Positions 18,451-25,742 of a stretch of 64,000 bases of DNA are shown here, piece after piece (the first letter of the stretch is position 1; every line of letters begins with the position of its first letter). Under the pieces are notes generated by a model. The model had not been told where the DNA came from. It ran no database searches and saw nothing but the letters and a program-made list of their open reading frames with translations. The DNA comes from Pseudorhodoferax soli (GTDB lineage: Bacteria; Pseudomonadota; Gammaproteobacteria; Burkholderiales; Burkholderiaceae_C): the NCBI RefSeq assembly GCF_003337555.1, contig NZ_QPJK01000002.1, positions 930,001 through 994,000 of the forward strand, given 5' to 3'. Made by a program: the position numbers and the translations under genes.

Positions 18451-19260
18451 TCAGGCCTTCTTGCGCGCCGCCCTGGGACGGGCCGCCGGCGCGGCATCCT
18501 GCTCTGCGATCTGCTTTTGCGCCAGCTCGTAGCCGCGCTTGAAGTCCACGATGTGCCGGATGGTGCACTGCTCGGCCTCGTCCGCATCGCGCCGGCGCAG
18601 CGCGGCCAAGGTGGCCCGTCGCGATTCCAGCATGCGCTTGCTGGCCGCGGGCACGTGGTCGAACACGGCCGCCTGGTAGCGCGGGTACATCTGGCGCCAC
18701 ATGGTCTCGTGGGCCAGCAGCAGCGCGCGGTTGCCGCTCATGCGCGCCACCATGTCGTCGAACACGATGTTGAGATCGACCAGCGACGCACGCGCCTCGA
18801 CCGCCTGCTGCAGCAGCGCGAGGTGGTCCTGCAGCGCGTCGAGCTGCGCATCGGTGGCGCGCTCAGCCGCCAGGCGCGTCATCGCCGGGCCGACGGCGCG
18901 CACCGTCTCCCAGAGCTCCTGGAAGCTGATCTCCTGCAGCTGCACCATGCGCTCGAACTGCACGCCCAGGTCGGCGTTCGACGGGTGGCTGATGACGAAG
19001 CGCCGGCTGGTCTCGCGCCGCAGCAGGCTGGCCTCTTCCAGCACACGCACCGCCTCGCGCACGGTGGAGCGGTTGACGCCGAAGGTCTCGCACAGTTGGG
19101 CCTCGGTCGGCAGCGGATCGCCGGCGCGCAGCCGGCCGTCCAGGATCTGCAGCGTGACCGCCTCGGCCAGCATGCGGTAGGACGGCACCCGCTTGAGCTT
19201 GTCGAACGCGAACGCCGGCCCTGCCTCCGTGGTCTGTTGCCCTGTCCCGCCTTCCGCCAT
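18451..19260 (-). CDS. GntR-family regulator, FadR subfamily (FCD domain)
   Basis: 269 residues. The winged-helix domain (about 25-90) has LPTEAQLCETFGVNRSTVREAVRVL, and the C-terminal FCD all-helical domain carries acidic and His residues for metal and ligand binding. It is last in the minus-strand SDR/ACAD/APH operon and so probably autoregulated. FadR-type proteins recognise short GT...AC palindromes like the two TTGTCWGACAA copies in this region. Start ATG 19260 is preceded by GGAGA. The ligand is probably the acid or CoA ester handled by the neighbours. Confidence 0.88.
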   Translation of the reverse strand: MAEGGTGQQTTEAGPAFAFDKLKRVPSYRMLAEAVTLQILDGRLRAGDPLPTEAQLCETFGVNRSTVREAVRVLEEASLLRRETSRRFVISHPSNADLGVQFERMVQLQEISFQELWETVRAVGPAMTRLAAERATDAQLDALQDHLALLQQAVEARASLVDLNIVFDDMVARMSGNRALLLAHETMWRQMYPRYQAAVFDHVPAASKRMLESRRATLAALRRRDADEAEQCTIRHIVDFKRGYELAQKQIAEQDAAPAARPRAARKKA

Positions 19261-19301
19261 GCCGCTCTCCGCAATTCCAAAGAGACCGATTGTCGCCAAG
19301 C

Positions 19302-20369
19302 TCAACCGTGCCGCTCCAGCCGCCGCAAAGCGCGCCGGAACAGCAGCAGCGTGTGGGCGTGCAGCAGCGCCCCAGCCTCACGGCTGGCCTTGCCGGCGCA
19401 TGCGCGCGCGTAGGTGCCCTCCAGGATCAGGCCGAGCTTGTAGCAGGCCAGCACCTCGTACCAGACGTGGTGCTCCACGCCGCGTCGGCCATGCCCGGCG
19501 TAACGCGCCACCAGTTCCTCGGCCGTGGCGAAGCCCTGCCAGGGCTGGGTGCGGAACAGCGGTTCGGGCTCGGCCTCGGGCTCGGGCCAGGTGGCCAGCA
19601 GCCACCCCAGGTCGAGCAGCGGGTCGCCGATGGTGACGAGCTCCCAGTCGACGATGGCGGCCACCTCGCCGCTGCCGGGCGCGAACAGCACGTTGGCCAG
19701 ATGGAAGTCGCCGTGCAGGATGCCGGGGCGAAAGCTGGCCGGCCGGTGCCGCTCCAGCCAGTCGGCCACCGCAGCGATGCCGGGGATCTCGGCCGGCCCG
19801 GGCCAGCCCGCGTAGTCGTGGTAGCTCTCGAGCTGCGCACGCCAGCGCGGCACCTGGCGTTCGAGGAAGCCCTCGGTCTTTCCGAGGCCCGCCAGGCCGG
19901 CGGCCGCATGGTCGACATCGCCCAGTTCGATCAGCGCGTCAACCATCGACAGGCCCATGCGGTGGCGCAGCGCGGCGTCGGCGGTGTGCAGCGGCGGCAG
20001 GTCCACAGAAGCGTTGAAACCCTCCACCGGCTCCATGAGGTAGAAGGCCGCGCCCAGCACCTGCGGGTCGGCACAGGCGGCGATCAACGCGGGGTGCGGC
20101 ACGCGGCTGCCGGCCAGCGCGGCCAGCACCTGGGCCTCGCGCTGCATGGTCTTGTTGCCATCAGCACGCGGGTGGGCGGGCGGGCGGCGCAGCACGTAGC
20201 CGCGGCCGCCGCGCATGAAACGCAGCAACACGCTCTGCGTGCCTCCCGTCAGCGGCTGCACCTGCGCGATCGGCCCGCCGCCCAGGCCCTGGCCGTCCAT
20301 CCACGCCGCCAGCCGCTCCAGATCGACCAGCTCGGCCCACGGCTGCACAACAGCTTGCGCTTGCGCCAT
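19302..20369 (-). CDS. APH-family phosphotransferase (LvaA/ACAD10-kinase-like)
   Basis: 355 residues of the aminoglycoside phosphotransferase/choline kinase fold. The catalytic loop is LHGDFHLANVLF and the Mg-binding segment AIVDWELVTIGDPLLDLGW. Glycine-rich LTGGTQSVLLRF is near the N-terminus. Next to an acyl-CoA dehydrogenase this type is not an antibiotic-resistance enzyme. In the levulinate (lva) pathway and in human ACAD10/11, such kinases phosphorylate 4-hydroxyacyl-CoA before dehydrogenase-linked elimination. It starts 2 bases after the dehydrogenase stop. Confidence 0.88.
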   Translation of the reverse strand: MAQAQAVVQPWAELVDLERLAAWMDGQGLGGGPIAQVQPLTGGTQSVLLRFMRGGRGYVLRRPPAHPRADGNKTMQREAQVLAALAGSRVPHPALIAACADPQVLGAAFYLMEPVEGFNASVDLPPLHTADAALRHRMGLSMVDALIELGDVDHAAAGLAGLGKTEGFLERQVPRWRAQLESYHDYAGWPGPAEIPGIAAVADWLERHRPASFRPGILHGDFHLANVLFAPGSGEVAAIVDWELVTIGDPLLDLGWLLATWPEPEAEPEPLFRTQPWQGFATAEELVARYAGHGRRGVEHHVWYEVLACYKLGLILEGTYARACAGKASREAGALLHAHTLLLFRRALRRLERHG

Positions 20370-20371
20370 CG

Positions 20372-21646
20372 TCAGCCGAGCAGGTGGCGGTACTTGGCCT
20401 CGGCCGCCGCCTTGGCGCGCGGCCGGTGGTAGGCCGGGAACAGGTCGGGGCAGGCCACGTAGTCGCGCAGCACCTGCTTGGCCACGGTCACCTTGTGCAC
20501 CTCGGTCGGCCCATCGGCCAGGCCCATGTGGTACGAGAGGACCAGCTGGTCGGTGTAGGGCATCTCGAGCGAGGCACCCAGCGAGCCGTGGATGTGCAGC
20601 GCACGCTCGGCGATGTCGTGCAGCACCTTGGGCATGAGCGCCTTGACGGCCGAGATGTCCTTGCGCACCTTCAGGTAGTCCTTGTGCTTGTCGATGCGCC
20701 AGGCCGTGCGCAGCACCAGCAGGCGGAACTGCTCGAGCTGGCACCACGAATCGGCGATCTTCTCCTGCACCATCTGCTTGTCGGCCAGCAACTCGCCCTG
20801 GGTGGTGCGCGACAGCGCGCGTTCGCACAGCTGGTCGAAGGCCTTCTTCGCCTGGCCGATGGTGCGCATGGCGTGGTGGATGCGCCCGCCGCCCAGCCGT
20901 GTCTGCGCCACGGCGAAGGCCTCGCCGGGCTGGCCCAGCATGTCGGCCGCGGGCACGCGCACGCCGTCGAACTTCAGGTAGCCGTGCGTGGGCACGGGCT
21001 CGTCGGCCAGGCCCACGTTGCGCATGATGCTCAGGCCCGGTGCGTCCTTGGGCACGATGAACATCGACATCTGCTGGTACGGCGGTGCGTCGGGGTCGGT
21101 TACCACCATCACGATGAAGAACTCCGCATAGCGCGCGTTCGATGCAAACCACTTCTCGCCGGTGATGACCCAGTCGCCGCCCTGCTGCACGGCGCGCGTC
21201 TTGAACACCTTGGGGTCAGCGCCGCCCTGCGGCTCGGTCATCGCGAAGCACGAGACGATCTGGTTGGCCAGCAGCGGCTCCAGGTACTTCTTCTTCTGCG
21301 CCTCGCTGCCGTAGTGCGACAGGATCTCCGAGTTGCCGGTGTCAGGCGCCTGGCAACCGAACACGATGGGTGCAAAGTGCGCCTTGCCCAGGATCTCGTT
21401 GAGCAGCGCGAGCTTCATCTGCCCGTAGCCCTGGCCGCCCTGGTGCGGCGCGAGGTGGCAGGCCCACAGCTTGCGCTCCTTCACCTGCGCCTGCAGCGGG
21501 CGCACGAGCGTGGTGAAGCGCGGGTCGTGGATGTCCCAGGGGCTGCCCAGCACATGCTCCAGCGGCTCGACCTCCTCGTCGACGAAACGCTCGACCCAGT
21601 CGAGCTGGGTTTGGAATTCAGGATCGGTCTCGAAGTCCCAGGACAT
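20372..21646 (-). CDS. Acyl-CoA dehydrogenase family protein (ACAD10/11-like)
   Basis: 424 residues with the standard three-domain acyl-CoA dehydrogenase layout. The flavin/substrate motif is FAMTEPQGGADPKVF, and IHGSLGASLEMPYTDQL and GPTEVHKVTVAKQVLRDY are near the C-terminus. It acts on an acyl-CoA with FAD in the cytoplasm. Directly followed by an APH-type kinase gene and preceded by an SDR gene. This pairing is the bacterial equivalent of ACAD10/11, suggesting 4-hydroxy-acid catabolism rather than simple beta-oxidation. Confidence 0.9.
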   Translation of the reverse strand: MSWDFETDPEFQTQLDWVERFVDEEVEPLEHVLGSPWDIHDPRFTTLVRPLQAQVKERKLWACHLAPHQGGQGYGQMKLALLNEILGKAHFAPIVFGCQAPDTGNSEILSHYGSEAQKKKYLEPLLANQIVSCFAMTEPQGGADPKVFKTRAVQQGGDWVITGEKWFASNARYAEFFIVMVVTDPDAPPYQQMSMFIVPKDAPGLSIMRNVGLADEPVPTHGYLKFDGVRVPAADMLGQPGEAFAVAQTRLGGGRIHHAMRTIGQAKKAFDQLCERALSRTTQGELLADKQMVQEKIADSWCQLEQFRLLVLRTAWRIDKHKDYLKVRKDISAVKALMPKVLHDIAERALHIHGSLGASLEMPYTDQLVLSYHMGLADGPTEVHKVTVAKQVLRDYVACPDLFPAYHRPRAKAAAEAKYRHLLG

Positions 21647-21678
21647 GGGTGGCCCCCCTCAATGCAATGTGGATGGAA

Positions 21679-22413
21679 TCAGAGCGTCAGGCCGCCGTCG
21701 ACCGGGATGGTCTGGCCGATCACGTAGGCGGCCAGCGGCGAAGCCAGGAACAGCGCCACGCCGGCCATGTCGGTCGGCGTGCCGAAGCGGCCCAGCGGAA
21801 TGCGGTCGATCGCCGCCTCCTTGCGCTCAGGGTGGTCGGTGGTCACGCGCGTCATCTTGGTGGCGACGAAGCCCGGCGCGATGCCGTTCACGCGGATGCC
21901 ATCGCGCGCCCAGGCATCGCCCAGCGTGCGCGTGAGGCCGAAGGCGCCGGCCTTCGATGCCGCATATGCCGGGTTGCCGCGCACCGCGTGGAAGGCCGCC
22001 GTCGAGCTGATCGTGATGATGGAGCCCTGGCTGGCCTTGAGCATCGCGTAGAACTTCTCGGCGAAGGTCATCAGGCTGGTCATGTTCACGTCGACCACCT
22101 GCTTGAAGGCCGGCGTCTTGAACTCCTGGCGCTTGTAGAGCACCTGGCCCTGCGACAGCACCAGCACGTCGAGCCGGTCGAACGGCGGCGCGAACGCCTC
22201 GATCTCTTCGGTGTTGCCCGCGTCGATGCGGTGGTAGTTGAGACCATCGAGCTGCGAATCGGGCGAGCCTGCGTAGTCGGCCGCGCTGGCACGGGTGCCG
22301 GCCACGTGCACGGTGGCGCCCTTGCGCCGGAACGCCTGCGCGATGCCGTTGCCGATGCCGCTGGAGCCGCCCACCACCAGCACGGTCTTGCCGCTGAAAT
22401 CGAGTTCGTCCAT
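21679..22413 (-). CDS. SDR-family oxidoreductase
   Basis: 244 residues, classical short-chain dehydrogenase. The Rossmann motif is VVGGSSGIGNGIA. The catalytic Ser is in ITISSTAAFHAVRG, followed by YAASK (Tyr and Lys). The C-terminus has IPVDGGLTL. It reduces or oxidises a hydroxyl/keto group with NAD(P). It is first in the SDR-ACAD-APH-GntR operon, and its promoter carries the TTGTCAGACAA palindrome at 22455-22465. Confidence 0.92.
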   Translation of the reverse strand: MDELDFSGKTVLVVGGSSGIGNGIAQAFRRKGATVHVAGTRASAADYAGSPDSQLDGLNYHRIDAGNTEEIEAFAPPFDRLDVLVLSQGQVLYKRQEFKTPAFKQVVDVNMTSLMTFAEKFYAMLKASQGSIITISSTAAFHAVRGNPAYAASKAGAFGLTRTLGDAWARDGIRVNGIAPGFVATKMTRVTTDHPERKEAAIDRIPLGRFGTPTDMAGVALFLASPLAAYVIGQTIPVDGGLTL

Positions 22414-22445
22414 CCGCTTGTCTCCGCTGTGTTGCAGTGTCCGAC

Positions 22446-22473
22446 CTTATCTCATTGTCAGACAAACAGTCAA
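22446..22473 (-). promoter_or_regulatory. Promoter with FadR-type operator TTGTCAGACAA
   Basis: On the minus strand TTGACT (22468-22473) and GATAAG (22446-22451) are spaced by 16 bases, and the palindrome TTGTCAGACAA (22455-22465) occupies the spacer. It is the same 11-mer as at 15602-15612 apart from the central base. Binding there would block the SDR/ACAD/APH/GntR operon, which includes the probable repressor gene itself. Confidence 0.72.
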
Positions 22474-22556
22474 TCACACGAAGCTTCACAGCACTGTTAC
22501 ACGACTGCGGCGGCACGCAAGCCGATATCGGCACGCGAATTGCACACCACTTGGCC

Positions 22557-23261
22557 ATGGCGACCCTGCCCTCCTCCCCGCCCAGCTCCGGTGCGCAGTG
22601 GCGCACGCTGGAACTGCAGCTGCTCGGCCTGCTGGTGCAGCGCCTGGGCGACACCGGCACGCCCGACCCGCTGCTGCGTGCCATGCTGGAGCAGATGGAC
22701 GCGCTGCTGGACCTGCAGCGTGCCCGCATCGTGCTCGTGATGCCGGGCGACACGCACGCGCGCATCCATCTGGCGCACGGGCTCACGGACCAGGAGATCG
22801 CGCGCGGCGTCTACGCGCTCGGCGAGGGCGTGACAGGCCTGGTGCTGGACACCGGGCAGGCGGTGCTGGTGCACGACATCGATGCGGAGCCGCGCTTCCT
22901 GGCGCGCAGTGTGGCCCGCGAGAAGCTGCCGAACGAGGGCCAGGCCTTCCTGGCGCTGCCGATCCAGGTCGAGGCGCGCACCGTGGGCGTGCTCAGCTGC
23001 CACCGCAGCCGCCAGGCCGACCGCTCGCTGGACGACGACCTGGCGTTGCTGCGCGTGCTGGCCGCGCTGGCCGGCCAGCGGCTGCGCCTGAGCGCGCCGC
23101 GTCCGCTGGTACGGCAATATTTGCCGGCCCACTCGCACACCCGGGAAGAACTGGAGCGCGTGCTGCTGCTGCACGGCGGCAAGCAGGCACGCGCCGCCGA
23201 TGCGCTGGGCCTCACGCTGCGCCAGTTCGGCTACCGGCTGCGCAAGGCGCGCCGCGCCTGA
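22557..23261 (+). CDS. GAF-domain regulator with Fis-type C-terminal helix-turn-helix
   Basis: 234 residues. A GAF domain covers about 25-180 (ARIVLVMPGD, YALGEGVTGLVLDTGQAVLV, FLALPIQVEARTVGVLSC). The C-terminus GKQARAADALGLTLRQFGYR matches the Fis-type helix-turn-helix of NifA. The sigma-54 activating AAA+ domain normally between them is absent, so it cannot activate RpoN promoters in the usual way. The frame runs upstream to 22437, but that would include the operator of the divergent SDR operon, so I chose ATG 22557. Role unknown; it may sense a small ligand of the neighbouring pathway. Confidence 0.78.
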   Translation: MATLPSSPPSSGAQWRTLELQLLGLLVQRLGDTGTPDPLLRAMLEQMDALLDLQRARIVLVMPGDTHARIHLAHGLTDQEIARGVYALGEGVTGLVLDTGQAVLVHDIDAEPRFLARSVAREKLPNEGQAFLALPIQVEARTVGVLSCHRSRQADRSLDDDLALLRVLAALAGQRLRLSAPRPLVRQYLPAHSHTREELERVLLLHGGKQARAADALGLTLRQFGYRLRKARRA

Positions 23262-23341
23262 GCGGCCCCCGCACGCATCCCGGGGGTCCCTGGCGCCCTC
23301 GGGAAAACCCCCTGCTTTTCGCGTCCGAATTGTTTGGCCGC

Positions 23342-23370
23342 TGACATTGTCAAAGCGCGCTGCGTGACAA
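23342..23370. promoter_or_regulatory. Inverted repeats upstream of the tannase-family gene
   Basis: TTGTCA (23347-23352) and TGACAA (23365-23370) form an inverted repeat with a 12-base spacer. TGACATTGTCA (23342-23352) is itself a perfect 11-base palindrome. They lie 40-70 bases before the start at 23409, a normal operator position. The sequences share TGTC/GACA half-sites with the FadR-type operators nearby but in a different arrangement. Binder unknown; the Crp/Fnr gene downstream is another candidate. Confidence 0.45.
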
Positions 23371-23408
23371 ACTGGCTGCGGCAGTTCACACCAACGAGAG
23401 GAGACGAT

Positions 23409-24983
23409 ATGCAGAGTCATGCAGGTTTTCCGCTGTTCCGCTTCAGCCTTTCCGTCCTGGCCGCCGCCGCCCTGGTGGGTTGCGGCGGGGATGACAACGA
23501 CAACGACGGGGGCACAGGCAACGCATCGGCCACGGCCGAGCAGGCGTGCGCGGCCCTGGCGGGCAAGACGCTCGCTGGCGCCACGGTGGCCACGGCCGCC
23601 ACCGTCGCGGCCAGTGGCGCCGCGCCGCTGTACTGCAAGGTCAACGCGACCATCGCGCCGCAACTCAACCTGGAACTGCGCCTGCCGCAGCAGTGGAACG
23701 GCAAGCTCTACTACGGCGGCGGTGGCGGCTACAACGGCGCCATTCCCGATCTCTCGGGCCCCAACCTCAACGCGCTCACGCAGGGCTATGCCACGGTCAA
23801 CAGCGACTCCGGCCACCAGGGCAACGTGCTCTCGGCCGACTTCGCCCTGAACGACACCTACGCCGCCAACCTGTTCGGCTCGCTGTCGGTGCCCACGGTG
23901 CTGTCGTCGGCCCGCGAGATGGTGCAGGCCGCCTACGGCAAGCAGCCCGACCGCGCCTACTTCGAGGGCTGCTCCAACGGCGGGCGCGAGGCGCTGATGG
24001 CGGCCCAGCGCAACCCCAACCTCTTCGACGGCATCATCGCGCGCGCGCCGGCCTACAACTGGGTCGGCTTCATGGGCCAGTTCAACCGCACGGCCAAGGC
24101 CCTGGCCGCGCCGGGCGGCGGCTTCAGCCCGGCCAAGGTGGCCACGCTGGCGGCCGCGGTGCGCAACGCCTGCGATGCCGGCGACGGCATCGTCGACGGC
24201 GTGGTCGGCAACCCGCAGGCCTGCAGCTTCGACCCGGCCGTGCTGCGCTGCGTCGGCGGCGCCGACACCGGCAACGCCTGCCTGTCCGACGCACAGCTGG
24301 CGGCCGTTTCCTCGTGGACCTCCACGGCCTCCTGGGCCGGCGGCGCCTACACGAACGCGGGCTGGGCCCTCACCGGCAACGAGGACGACCCCGGCGCCTG
24401 GGCCACCTGGGTCAGCGGCACGCCCGACGTGCGCAGCGCGCTGCAATACCTGTTCCAGGACACGACCGTCAAGAACTACCTGGCGCGCAACCCGGCGCAG
24501 GACTCGCTCGCCTACACCTGGGATGCCAACCTCAACGCGGTCTACGCGCTGGCGGCGCTGAACGATGCGACGAACGCCGACCTGCGGCCCTTCAAGAACA
24601 GCAACGCCAAGCTCATCCTCTGGCACGGCGGGAACGACGCGGCGCTGAGTCACAAGGCCACCACCGCCTACTACCAGGCCGCCACGGCCGCCGTGGGCGG
24701 CCAGGCCGCGATGAACGAGTTCGCGCGCTACTACATCGCGCCGGGCGTGAACCATTGCGCGGGCGGGCCTGGCGCCGACGATGCCGACCTGCTGGCCGCG
24801 CTCGATGCCTGGGTCAGCAACAACACGGCACCGGGCACGCTGACCGCACGCAAGGTGGTGGCCGGCGCCACGCAGTTCACCCGGCCGCTGTGCCAGTACC
24901 CGCAGTACGCGCGCTACACGGGCCCCGCGAACAACGCGGCAGCCGCGGCGCTGGCCAGCAACTACACCTGCACGGCGCCTTGA
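23409..24983 (+). CDS. Tannase/feruloyl esterase family lipoprotein
   Basis: 524 residues. The signal peptide ends in a lipobox (AALVGCGGDD, Cys at about 21), so the protein is anchored by lipid, followed by a short Asp/Asn/Gly linker. The nucleophile is in FEGCSNGGREAL (G-x-S-x-G type with CS, as in tannases). The catalytic His is in GVNHCAGG, where the CS...HC pair is the hallmark of the family's disulfide. It hydrolyses aromatic-acid esters such as feruloyl or galloyl esters outside the cytoplasm. A GAGGAG site precedes the ATG. Confidence 0.88.
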   Translation: MQSHAGFPLFRFSLSVLAAAALVGCGGDDNDNDGGTGNASATAEQACAALAGKTLAGATVATAATVAASGAAPLYCKVNATIAPQLNLELRLPQQWNGKLYYGGGGGYNGAIPDLSGPNLNALTQGYATVNSDSGHQGNVLSADFALNDTYAANLFGSLSVPTVLSSAREMVQAAYGKQPDRAYFEGCSNGGREALMAAQRNPNLFDGIIARAPAYNWVGFMGQFNRTAKALAAPGGGFSPAKVATLAAAVRNACDAGDGIVDGVVGNPQACSFDPAVLRCVGGADTGNACLSDAQLAAVSSWTSTASWAGGAYTNAGWALTGNEDDPGAWATWVSGTPDVRSALQYLFQDTTVKNYLARNPAQDSLAYTWDANLNAVYALAALNDATNADLRPFKNSNAKLILWHGGNDAALSHKATTAYYQAATAAVGGQAAMNEFARYYIAPGVNHCAGGPGADDADLLAALDAWVSNNTAPGTLTARKVVAGATQFTRPLCQYPQYARYTGPANNAAAAALASNYTCTAP

Positions 24984-25735
24984 TGCAGGCCGGCGGTGCC
25001 GCGCCGGGCTCTCCGGGGCCGGCGGCACCGCCGGTTGTACAGCGCACCGGCCCCATGCCGACACCCGGCGAACTTGCCGCCTTCTTCGAACGCTGCAGCT
25101 GGCCCCGCGCGTTGACGCAGGCCGAGCGCAGTGCGGCGTTCGAAGCCCTGACCGTGCGCTGCCACGAAGCGCATTCGCACGTTTGCCAGCGCGACGAGAT
25201 CGCCGACAGCTGGGTGGGAGTGATGGAGGGCTTCCTCAGCGTGCAGGACACGACGCTGGACGGCAGGCTGATCATGTACACCGGCGTCGCGCCGGGCGGC
25301 TGGGTCGGCGAAGGCTCGCTGCTCAAGCCCGAGCAACGCAAGTACGAGATCATGGCCACGCGCCCGACCGTCACGGTGCACCTGCCGCGCAAGACCTTCG
25401 GCTGGCTGCTGGAGCGCAGCATCCCGTTCAACCACTTCATGCTGTCGCACCTGAACGAGCGGCTCGGGCAGTTCATCGCGATGGTGAAGTTCGACCGGCT
25501 GCTCGAACCCACGGCGCGTGTGGCACGCGGCATCTCGGGCCTGTTCCATCCCGTGCTGTACCCGAACACCGACGCCACGCTGCGCATCAACCAGGAGGAA
25601 CTGGGCTGGCTGGTGGGCGTCTCGCGCCAGCGCGTCAACACCGCCTTGACCGAACTGGAGGCCGCTGGGCTGATCCGCCGCGGCTATGGTTACCTCGTGG
25701 TCATGGACCGGCAAGGGCTGTCGCGCTATCCCTGA
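24983..25735 (+). CDS. Crp/Fnr-family transcriptional regulator
   Basis: 250 residues. The cyclic-nucleotide-binding-like barrel covers about 55-160 (GVAPGGWVGEGSLLK). A dimerisation helix follows, then the winged helix LRINQEELGWLVGVSRQRVN. No Fnr-type N-terminal cysteine cluster is seen. The ATG overlaps the tannase stop by 1 base (TGATG), so translation is coupled and it probably controls the ester-degrading gene or related aromatic metabolism. Similar regulators in Burkholderiales are common and mostly uncharacterised. Confidence 0.87.
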   Translation: MQAGGAAPGSPGPAAPPVVQRTGPMPTPGELAAFFERCSWPRALTQAERSAAFEALTVRCHEAHSHVCQRDEIADSWVGVMEGFLSVQDTTLDGRLIMYTGVAPGGWVGEGSLLKPEQRKYEIMATRPTVTVHLPRKTFGWLLERSIPFNHFMLSHLNERLGQFIAMVKFDRLLEPTARVARGISGLFHPVLYPNTDATLRINQEELGWLVGVSRQRVNTALTELEAAGLIRRGYGYLVVMDRQGLSRYP

Positions 25736-25742
25736 TCCGGCC

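Noticed and set aside
16860-18587. A 575-codon minus-strand frame across the acyl-CoA ligase
   Set aside because: The plus-strand ligase has all ANL motifs; the minus frame has none and would start inside the GntR gene.
19302-20369. Antibiotic resistance by the aminoglycoside-phosphotransferase-like protein
   Set aside because: The fold is right, but its coupling to an acyl-CoA dehydrogenase and SDR makes a catabolic CoA-ester kinase far more likely.
23262-23330. G/C-rich hairpin after the GAF regulator as a terminator
   Set aside because: CCCCCG...CGGGGG can pair imperfectly, but there is no T run and other equally good pairings exist in this composition.
22497-25064. An 855-codon open frame on the minus strand
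   Set aside because: Antisense to the GAF regulator and tannase-family genes, which have clear motifs and ribosome sites; its translation is low-complexity and matches nothing I know.
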